From NCBI RefSeq assembly GCF_001632775.1, contig NZ_CP015249.1, positions 1,716,686 through 1,780,685 of the forward strand: DNA of 64,000 nucleotides, written 5' to 3'. Under the pieces are notes generated by a model. It did no database searches. It saw only the letters and a program-made list of their open reading frames with translations, and was not told where the DNA came from. This DNA is from Dokdonella koreensis DS-123 (GTDB taxonomy: Bacteria > Pseudomonadota > Gammaproteobacteria > Xanthomonadales > Rhodanobacteraceae). A program made the translations under genes and the position numbers. Of the stretch, positions 53,331 through 64,000 are shown one piece after another; position 1 is the first letter of the stretch; the number at the start of each line of letters is the position of its first letter.

Positions 53331-54539
53331 ATGATTCGTGTTCTCGAAGTTCTCGTCTCGATCCTGATCGTGTTCCTCCTGGCCGTGATCATCGGCGTGT
53401 TCCTGCCGGATAGCGGCCATGTGGAGCGTTCGGTCGAGGTCTCCAACCCGGTCCGCCAGGTCTACGACTCGGTCAACACGTTCCGGCGCTTTCCGGAGTG
53501 GTCGGCGCTGCGCGCCAACGATCCCCAGGTGAAGTTCGACCTGTCCGGCCCGGAAAGCGGCGTCGGCGCCCGCGTCGGCTGGACCAGCGCCGATCCGAAG
53601 CTCGGCAACGGCACGCTGACGATCGCGTCCAGCGAGCCGGACAGCGAAGTGAAGATGGCGGTCGAGAACGAGTGGAGCGGCACCGACAAGACCTACACCG
53701 TCACGCTCACGCCGTCGGCCAATGGCCGCACGGTCACGATCAAGTGGGCCTACGACGTAAAGTACGGCTGGAACCTGCTGTGGCGCTATGCCGGCCTGTA
53801 CATCCACGGCCTGCCCGATCGCCTGGTGCAGGACAGCCTGGGCAACCTCTCCAATACGCTGGCGACCTTCCCGAACGCCGACTACCGCGACCAGGCGATC
53901 AGCGTCGTCGACGTGACCGCCCGCCCGGTGCTGCTGATCCGCGCCAAGGTGCCGCGTTCGCTCGACGAGATCGCGATCGCGACCGACGAGGCCGTCGCCA
54001 AGATCGATGCGGTGATCCAGAAGGCCGGGTTGCAGAAGGCCGGCCCGCTGACGACGATCACGACCAGTTGGGGCAACGAGAACTACGTCTTCGACGTGGC
54101 GGTGCCGGTTAGCGGCGACACGTTCACGCTCGACGGCAAGGAGTTCAAGATTGCCGCGGCGCCCGAGCCGAATGCGGAAGCCGAGGTCGAGGACGCCGAC
54201 GCCGCGGATGCCGCCCCGGTGCCGGAGGACGGCGCCGTCCCCGAGGGCCCCAAGGTCTACCTGCCGGGCGATATCGACGAGCGCGGCTACCTGGTGATCA
54301 CCGACACGATCCGCGGGACGCTGTCCTACGGCGGCAAGGCGCTGGTGACCGACTACACCGGCAATCCGGCGGCACTGCCGCTGCTGCGCCTGATGGAGCG
54401 CGCCTACGCCGAGACGCACGGCTACGCCTACAGCGAGATGGGGACCGGCCGTCCCTACGACGAGCTGATCTCCGACCCGGCGGTCACCCCGCAGGACGAG
54501 CAGGTGCTCAAGGTCTACCTGCCGGTCACGATCGACTGA
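53331..54539 (+). CDS. Membrane-anchored SRPBCC protein with GyrI-like C-terminal domain
   Basis: A 402-residue protein. One N-terminal transmembrane helix (VLEVLVSILIVFLLAVIIGV, about 3-25) is followed by an SRPBCC/polyketide-cyclase-like domain (HVERSVEVSNPVRQVYDSVN, about 32-175) and a GyrI-like effector-binding domain (about 185-402). The latter is interrupted by an acidic Ala/Glu/Asp linker (about 270-310). Such proteins probably bind small hydrophobic ligands. The start MIRVLEVLVS was chosen because it places the membrane helix at the very N terminus; a start 11 codons upstream is possible. Followed by a strong terminator. Confidence 0.8.
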   Translation: MIRVLEVLVSILIVFLLAVIIGVFLPDSGHVERSVEVSNPVRQVYDSVNTFRRFPEWSALRANDPQVKFDLSGPESGVGARVGWTSADPKLGNGTLTIASSEPDSEVKMAVENEWSGTDKTYTVTLTPSANGRTVTIKWAYDVKYGWNLLWRYAGLYIHGLPDRLVQDSLGNLSNTLATFPNADYRDQAISVVDVTARPVLLIRAKVPRSLDEIAIATDEAVAKIDAVIQKAGLQKAGPLTTITTSWGNENYVFDVAVPVSGDTFTLDGKEFKIAAAPEPNAEAEVEDADAADAAPVPEDGAVPEGPKVYLPGDIDERGYLVITDTIRGTLSYGGKALVTDYTGNPAALPLLRLMERAYAETHGYAYSEMGTGRPYDELISDPAVTPQDEQVLKVYLPVTID

Positions 54540-54562
54540 CCCGGCTCGCGCATCGACACGAG

Positions 54563-54588
54563 AAAGGCGGCCCATGGGCCGCCTTTTT
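54563..54588 (+). terminator. Rho-independent terminator
   Basis: AAAGGCGGCCC and GGGCCGCCTTT form a near-perfect 11-base-pair stem with a two-base centre, followed by TTTTT. It begins 23 bases after the SRPBCC stop. This is the clearest intrinsic terminator in the window. Confidence 0.9.
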
Positions 54589-54616
54589 CTTTGGGTTTCG
54601 CCTATCGGTGGACCAC

Positions 54617-54852
54617 TGCGCTCCCGCTTGGCTTTGGCTCCTGCTTTGGCTCTTGCTTTGGACTTGGCTCTTGGCTTTTTCGCCTTGAAGCAAGCCGAGC
54701 ATCGCAGGTCGGCGAGGCCGCAGAGGCGCCCCGTGTCTGAGCGAAGCGAGTTGGGGCGCCGTGCCTCGTCGTCCGAGAAGCGCAGGGGACCGGTCCGGCG
54801 CAGCCGGATCGGCTTGCGCCGGGCGAGAGGGCTTTTGGTTCCTTTTGGCCCG
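54617..54852 (+). repeat. Xanthomonadales-type long hairpin repeat, copy 1 (interrupted)
   Basis: A repeat that begins with a low-complexity tract of GCTTTGGCTC-like units (54617-54680), then a core beginning at about 54685 (AAGCAAGCCGAGCATCGCAG) and including 54729-54757, whose 29 bases recur exactly as the reverse complement of 56432-56460. It ends at about 54830-54852 with a CTTTTGG arm. The IS481-family element cuts the terminal hairpin; the remainder follows at 56117-56150. The second, inverted copy is at 56327-56608. Non-coding. Confidence 0.75.
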
Positions 54853-56116
54853 TGTATGGACTGGATACATGGGTAACAGATGTATCAGGACATAGGTTAC
54901 ACATTGGCCCTACCCGCCAGGGCCTTCGGTCAGGTCGATCAGTGCCACTCGGTGGTGGCAGAAGTAGAGGTTGAATCGGCCATCGATCTTCGGGTCGGGA
55001 CGAATGGCGATGGGTAGATCGCGCAACGCCTTGGATACGCGCCAGATCTGTCCGCGAAAGCGCACCACACCATGGGCCTTGACCGTGACGACGGTGTCGC
55101 CGTCGCCATACTCGATGGGCGGCAGCGTGTCGGGGAAGGGACGTGGACTAGGCCGGTAGCGGCTGGCCGGGACCGCCATGCCCAGGGCTTGGTGCGGACG
55201 TTCGTGGTTATAGACGGTCCGCCAGTGGTCGAACGCGCGCTGTGCGTGGTCGAGGTCGGCGAAGACACGTCCTGCGAGCACTTCGGCTTTGAGCGTGCGG
55301 TGGAAGCGTTCGTCCTTCCCGTTGGTCTGCGGATGAGCCGGACGGCTGAAGCTCACCCGCACGCCTAGGCGCACGAGCCAGACCGTGAGGGCCGAAACGC
55401 CATGCCAGGCGCTGGGACTGCCCCAGGGTTGGCCGTTGTCCACATTGATGCGCTCAGGCAGTCCGTAGTGGCGGAACGCCGCCTCTAGTACCGGCTGCAC
55501 CTGCGCGCGGCTCTGTCCTTGGCATGCGTGCAGCGCCATCGAATACCGGGCGTGATCGTCCAACACGGTGAGCGGATGGCAGCGCCGCTCGCGCAACGGA
55601 AAGTCGCCCTTGAAATCCATCTGCCACAGCGCGTTGGGCACCGGATGTTCGAAGCGGTGATAGCGCGCGCCTTCACCCGGGAGGGGCGCCTCGAGCTGCC
55701 CATGCCGGCGCAGGATGTGCGTGATGGTGCTCGGATGCGGGACAGCGAGGTAGCCCAGATGCCGCAGGCGTGCGGCGATCTTGCGTCCACCCCATACCGG
55801 GTGCGCCTGGCGTAGCGACAGCACCTGTGCTTCGAGGGCTGGGTCGGTCCGCCGAGGCGAGGTGTGCGGCCGGCGTGATCGATCGACCACCTCATCGCGC
55901 GCCAGCCATTTGTAGCCGGTCTTGCGGCTGATGCCGAACCGGCGGCACAGCTCGCTCAGTGGCACGCTCTGGCCCGCAGCCAGCGCTAGAAACTCGCGAC
56001 GTTGTGACATGCAGGTGCTCTCCGTCCAAGGCATGGTGTTCCCCCGCGATCGACCTCGATCCGAGGGTGTTACCCATGTCCTGATACGTTTGTCACCTAT
56101 GTGTGCCGTCCATACA
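54853..56116 (-). mobile_element. IS481-family insertion sequence, complete
   Basis: A 1264-base element with ends that begin TGTATGGAC on both sides. Imperfect inverted repeats of about 43 bases (54853-54895 and 56074-56116) share a second block, GTATCAGGACAT. It is flanked by a direct repeat GCCCG (54848-54852 and 56117-56121), the target duplication. It carries one intact transposase gene. It sits in the terminal hairpin of a chromosomal repeat, so its insertion there is recent relative to the repeat. Confidence 0.9.
54910..56010 (-). CDS. IS481-family transposase
   Basis: A 366-residue integrase-fold transposase. The N-terminal helix-turn-helix includes LCRRFGISRKTGYKWLARDE and a second HTH HLGYLAVPHPSTITHILRRH. 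The rve catalytic triad is Asp in WQMDFKGDFPL (about 137), Asp in NVDNGQPWGSP (about 198) and Glu in GKDERFHRTLKAEVL (about 236). All are intact, so the element is probably active. Start MSQRREFLALAAG; an earlier in-frame start adds eight residues. Confidence 0.93.
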   Translation of the reverse strand: MSQRREFLALAAGQSVPLSELCRRFGISRKTGYKWLARDEVVDRSRRPHTSPRRTDPALEAQVLSLRQAHPVWGGRKIAARLRHLGYLAVPHPSTITHILRRHGQLEAPLPGEGARYHRFEHPVPNALWQMDFKGDFPLRERRCHPLTVLDDHARYSMALHACQGQSRAQVQPVLEAAFRHYGLPERINVDNGQPWGSPSAWHGVSALTVWLVRLGVRVSFSRPAHPQTNGKDERFHRTLKAEVLAGRVFADLDHAQRAFDHWRTVYNHERPHQALGMAVPASRYRPSPRPFPDTLPPIEYGDGDTVVTVKAHGVVRFRGQIWRVSKALRDLPIAIRPDPKIDGRFNLYFCHHRVALIDLTEGPGG

Positions 56117-56120
56117 GCCC

Positions 56121-56150
56121 GTCAAAAAATGTCCGGGAGACATTTTTGAC
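56121..56150. repeat. Hairpin remainder of repeat copy 1
   Basis: GTCAAAAAATGTC (56121-56133), a five-base loop and GACATTTTTGAC (56139-56150) form a 12-base-pair stem with one bulged A. It directly follows the IS target duplication and continues the repeat cut by the IS. It is followed by about 175 bases (56151-56326) with no convincing gene; short GC hairpins around 56160-56190 belong to the same repeat type. Confidence 0.6.
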
Positions 56151-56326
56151 ATCGCGTCAGCGATGGCCCGAAGGGCGGCGGCCAGGGATGGCTGCCGCAA
56201 AAGGGACTCGGCCGCGGAGCGGACGAAAGCTCTTGATGTTGCTGTTGCTCTTTTCTGCGCAGCCATCCTCACCAGATAACCACGGCAGAAGATCAGAGCA
56301 ACAGCTTCCGCACGCTGCGCGCGCGG

Positions 56327-56608
<282 letters not shown>

Positions 56609-56669
56609 GGCAGGCGATCGAATCTCGAAAGCGGGCGAAGAACCTATTCTGCCTCGGGGCGCTGACCGG

Positions 56670-58108
<1,439 letters not shown>

Positions 58109-58112
<4 letters not shown>

Positions 58113-59539
58113 CGCTGTTCCTCGCCACGGTCGGGATTCACCGCCGCCGGACGGACCTGCTCGACGCGCAGTTCCAGCAGGCCGTCCGCCAGGCGCGCCC
58201 GCACACGGTCGTCCGGCCGCACCTGGGCGACCGAGCGCACGATGCCGCCGGTCGCCGGCTGGTCGAGGATCGCATAGCCGCGCTCGAGCGTCGCCAGCGG
58301 GCTGACCGCGTGCAGGGTGCGCGCCAGCTCGGCCAGCAGCCGGCGCCGGCGTTCCAGCGCCTGCCCGGTAGCGGCGCGCAGCCGCTCGCGCAGGCCGGCG
58401 CTGCGTTCGGCGGCCCGCAGCAGCCGTTGCTGCGGATGGCCGGCGCGCAGGCCGACGGCGGCCCGCGCGAGGCGGCCGGCACGGCGTTCCCCGTCGCGCT
58501 GCGCGGCACGGACGATCCGCGCCCGCAGCAGCGCCAGCCGTTCGCGCGCGCGTGCCAGCCGTGCGCGCGGATGCTGCGCCTGCAGGCGCGCCCACAACTG
58601 GTCCAGGCGCTGTGCCCGGCGCTCCTGCGCCAGCCGCACGCACCGCTGCAACTGCAGGCGGTGGCGCGCCAGCGCGCGCTCCAGGTCGGCCCGGTCGGGA
58701 ACCAGCAGCTCGGCGGCGGCGGACGGTGTCGGCGCGCGCAGGTCGGCGGCGAACTCGGCGATCGTGAAGTCGGTCTCGTGGCCGATCGCGGCGACGACCG
58801 GCATCGGGCTGGCACGCAAGGTGCGGGCCAGTGTCTCGTCGTTGAAGGCCCACAGGTCCTCGATCGAGCCGCCGCCGCGCGTCAGCAGCAGCACGTCGTG
58901 GCGTCCGGCCCGCGCCGCGGCCTGCAGCATCGCGACGATCGCCGGCGCCGCCTCGGGTCCTTGCACCGGCACCGGCAGGATGTCCACCGGCACCAGCGGG
59001 AACCGGCGCCCGAGCACGCTGAGCACGTCACGCACCGCGGCGCCGCTGGGCGAGGTCAGCACGCCGATACGGCGTGGCCAGCGCGGCACGGCGCGCTTGC
59101 CGGCGGCGTCGAACAGGCCTTCGGCGGACAGGCGCGCCTTGAGCGCCTCGAACGCGCGGCGCAGTGCGCCTTCGCCGGCTTCCTCCATGTGCTCGGCGAC
59201 CAGCTGGAACTCGCCGCGCGGCTCGTAGAGGCTGACGCGACCGCGCAGCAGGACGTGCATGCCGTCGGCCGGGCGGAACGGCAGCCAGGTGCTGCGCGGC
59301 TTGAACATCGCGCAGCGGACCTGCGCGCCACCGTCCTTCAGCGTGAAGTACAGGTGTCCCGACGAGGGCCGCGCGACGTTGGAGAGCTCGCCCTCGACCC
59401 AGATCGAGGCGAAGCGGGCCTCGATCAGCTCGCGCGCGAGGCGATTGAGGCGTGTCGGCGAGAGGATCTCGCCGGCGCCGATGTCCTGGTTCCCGGTCAC
59501 GTCGTCGTTCTGCTCGGTATCGAAGGCAACGGTGGTCAC
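58109..59539 (-). CDS. xseA: Exodeoxyribonuclease VII large subunit, GTG start
   Basis: A 476-residue nuclease subunit acting on single-stranded DNA. The OB-fold part has FASIWVEGELSNVARPSSGH and YFTLKDGGAQVRCAMFK; the catalytic core includes RRIGVLTSPSGAAVRDVL, LLTRGGGSIEDLWAFND and AAIGHETDFTIAEFAADLRA; a long coiled-coil follows and LERGYAILDQ closes the protein. The GTG (59537-59539, VTTVAFDTEQ) is the likely start; the open frame extends upstream only as antisense of the next gene. It converts to ALDH by a four-base overlap. Divergent from the dual-receiver EAL gene. Confidence 0.94.
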
Positions 59540-59596
59540 GCTACCACGTGACGCGCCGGCAACCTCCGCGCAATGCCGTCGCGATCGCCGGCGTGC

Positions 59597-59625
59597 TTGC
59601 GGGGGTCCGAACATTTTGCGATAAA
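59597..59625 (+). promoter_or_regulatory. Candidate promoter of the dual-receiver EAL gene
   Basis: TTGCGG (59597-59602), 17 bases, GATAAA (59620-59625), about 38 bases before the ATG at 59663. Spacing is ideal but hexamer matches are moderate (3/6 and 4/6). Confidence 0.4.
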
Positions 59626-59662
59626 GTGGAAACGCGCGGGGCGTTTCGCCAGATGGCGACCG

Positions 59663-61869
59663 ATGAACGACAAGGCTGGACGTACATCGTTGGGGGGCAG
59701 CCGTTTCGACGTCGCCGGGGCCAGCGGCAGGCCCCTGGAGATCCTGCTGGTCGAGGACAATCCAGGGGACGTGCGGCTGGTCGCCGAGGCGCTGCGGCAG
59801 GCACGCCTGCTGACTCATTTGCGGGTCGCCGACAGTGGCGACAGCGCGCTCGTGCAACTGCGCGGCGATGCCGGCGTGCAGCGGCCGGCGCCCGACCTGA
59901 TCCTGCTCGATCTCAACCTGCCCGGGCTTTCGGGCCACGAGCTGCTGGGGCTGCTCAAGAGCGACGCGCGGCTGGCCCGCATCCCGGTGGTCGTCCTGAC
60001 CAGCTCGGACGACGACGAGGACATCCGCCGCGCCTACGATGCGCACGCCAACTGCTACGTGCGCAAGCCGGTGGAGTTCGACCAGCTGCTGCAAGTGCTG
60101 CAGACCGTGGGGAACTTCTGGCTGTCGGTGGTCAGCCTGCCCGAAGGCGTCTCGCCGGGGCGCCTGCAGGCGCCTTCGCTGCTGCTGGTCGAGGACAACC
60201 CGGGCGATGCGCGCTTCGTGCGCGAGCTGCTGCGCGACGCGATAGGCCCGGAGCTCAGGATCGACGTCGTCGACCGCCTCCGGGGTGCGATCGAGGCGGT
60301 TCGCGATCGCCGCTACACGGCCATCCTGCTCGATCCGGGCCTGCCCGATTCGCAGGGACTGGACACCGTCTCGGCACTGCACCGGGTCACGCCGCTGACG
60401 CCGCTGGTCGTGCTGAGCGGCCACGGCGACGAGGACGTCGCGCTGCGCGCGATCCAGCTCGGCGCGCAGGACTACGTCGTCAAGGGCGAGCTGCAGGGAC
60501 CGGCGCTGCTGCGCACGCTGCGCTATGCGATCGAGCGCAAGCTGGTGCAGGAACGGCTGGACTACCTGGCCAGCCACGACGGCGTCACCGGCTTGCCGAA
60601 CCGGCAGGTGTTCCTGGCCAACCTGAGCCAGATCGTCGCCGGCTGCCACCGCTCCGGCGGCGACGCCGCCGTGGTCAGCATCGGCCTGTCCGGCGTCGGC
60701 CTGGTCAACCAGATCCACGGCCACGAGATCGGCGACCAGGTGGTCGCCGCGGCCGTGCTGCGCATCCGCGAGGTGCTGCCCGACGGCATGCTGCTGGCCT
60801 GCACCGGCAGTGCGGAGTATTCGGCCATCCTCACCGACCGCGGCGCGATCATGGACACCCCGCGCATCGCCGAGGACCTGCTGGCGCGCATCCGCGAGCC
60901 GTGCCAGGTCGCCGACCAGAAGTTCTACCTGGGCGCGAACGTCGGCATGAGCATGTATTCGATCGACGCCGACGAGGCGGCGCCGCTGCTCAAGTGCGCC
61001 GAGACCGCGCTCTACCAGGCCAAGACCACCAGCGGCGGCACCTTCCAGTTCTATTCCGCGCAGATGAACGCGACCGCGCGGCGGCGGCTGATGCTCGAGC
61101 GCGACCTGCGCCACGCGCTGGATCGCGGCGAGTTCGAGCTGTACTACCAGCCGGTGGTCGACACCGCGTCCCAGCAGCTGGTCGGCGCGGAGGCGCTGCT
61201 GCGCTGGCGCCACCCCGAGCGCGGGCTGCTGGCGCCGGATCATTTCCTCGACATCGTCGAGCAGTCGGGCCTGATCGTGCCGATCGGCGCCTGGGTGATG
61301 GAGGCCGCCTGCCGGGCGGTCGGCTACTGGAACAGTTTCGCCGGCCGCCCGCTCAAGGTCAGCGTCAACGTCTCCGCGCACCAGCTCGGCGGCAGCGCGC
61401 TGATCGACGTGATCGACCGCGCGTTGCGCGAGAACCAGGTGCCGGCGTCGGCGCTGACGATCGAGCTGACCGAGAACATCATGCACAGCGAGCAGTCGCG
61501 GCACCTGCTGCTGGGGCTGCGCGAGCGCGGCATCAGCGTGGCGCTGGACGACTTCGGCATCGGCTTCAGCTCGCTGGCCTATCTGCGCCGGTTCCCGGTC
61601 GACGTGCTCAAGATCGACCGCAGCTTCATGACCCAGGTGCCCGGTGACGCGCGCGATGCGGCGATCGTCCGCGCGATCATCGTGATGGCACGCACGCTCG
61701 GATTGCTGGTGGTCGCCGAAGGCGTCGAGACCGAGCCGCAGCGCGAGTTCCTGCGCGAAGAAGCCTGCGACCAGATGCAGGGCTACCTGCTGGCACGACC
61801 GATGGACGCGGCGGCGTTCGCCGCCAGCGTCGCCGCATCGGTCGAGCCGGACCCTGCCGTCCACTACCC

Positions 61870-61873
<4 letters not shown>
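59663..61873 (+). CDS. Dual-receiver regulator with degenerate GGDEF and EAL domains
   Basis: A 736-residue cytosolic signalling protein. Two receivers come first: receiver 1 with [11 protein letters not shown], phospho-Asp in [11 protein letters not shown] (about 79) and Lys in YVRKPVEF; receiver 2 with [11 protein letters not shown], Asp in [11 protein letters not shown] and Lys in VVKGEL. The GGDEF domain is degenerate: the signature site reads GSAEYSAIL. The EAL domain is complete ([31 protein letters not shown]), so it is probably a cyclic-di-GMP phosphodiesterase. Its stop overlaps the next gene by four bases. Confidence 0.92.

Positions 61874-64000
<2,127 letters not shown>

Overview
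The window is one contiguous piece of a high-GC bacterial chromosome (about 70% G+C by eye). It suggests a gammaproteobacterium of the Xanthomonadales/Lysobacterales group, perhaps near Rhodanobacteraceae such as Dokdonella. This is inferred from gene content: an ECF sigma/Ser-Thr kinase operon, an ACE-like M2 peptidase, DUF839 Tat proteins, an IS481 element set in a Xanthomonadales-type hairpin repeat, and secreted proteins sharing a terminal G-F-E/D motif. No database search was possible.

Layout. 0.1-4.2 kb: ECF sigma, TPR Ser/Thr kinase and secreted leucine-rich-repeat protein, one minus-strand operon. 4.3-7.0 kb: acetyltransferase, acyl-CoA dehydrogenase, lipoprotein. 7.1-12.6 kb: molybdate locus with modABC facing a short ModE-like regulator, then a TonB-dependent receptor and a sulfite-oxidase-fold protein; a ModE-box-like palindrome overlaps the receptor promoter. 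12.6-14.1 kb: secreted protein. 14.4-14.8 kb: a tRNA-Leu(UAA) gene split by a 232-nt group I intron, the most striking item. 14.8-19.6 kb: secreted protein, QseBC-like two-component system with a direct-repeat operator, outer-membrane barrel, methyltransferase. 19.7-27.5 kb: serine hydrolase, ECF sigma with a membrane partner, CadC-like TPR regulator, DUF1684 protein, secreted protein. 27.8-34.2 kb: recQ, cfa, crcB and two divergent Tat-exported DUF839 paralogs. 34.3 kb: tRNA-Met. 34.5-39.1 kb: small membrane and DUF proteins, hydrolases, carbonic anhydrase. 39.3-42.5 kb: an ECF42-type sigma with VOC and DGPF/YCII partners and candidate ECF42 promoters. 42.6-47.9 kb: Bcr-type exporter, LysR regulator, M2 peptidase, flavin oxidoreductase. 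48.0-51.1 kb: acetyltransferase-minC-minD-minE and an HExxH protein. 51.3-54.5 kb: NarL-type two-component pair and an SRPBCC protein with a strong terminator. 54.6-56.6 kb: two inverted copies of a repeat family, one interrupted by an IS481-family element with a 5-bp target duplication. 56.7-64 kb: aldehyde dehydrogenase and xseA, then a dual-receiver EAL protein overlapping a CHASE-type hybrid membrane histidine kinase that runs off the window.

Most of the window is ordinary housekeeping and signalling DNA. The parts that look least routine are the intron-bearing tRNA-Leu, the putative molybdate-responsive TonB receptor, the ECF42/DGPF module, the IS-interrupted repeat pair, the HExxH protein in the min operon and the shared G-F-E/D motif of the secreted proteins.
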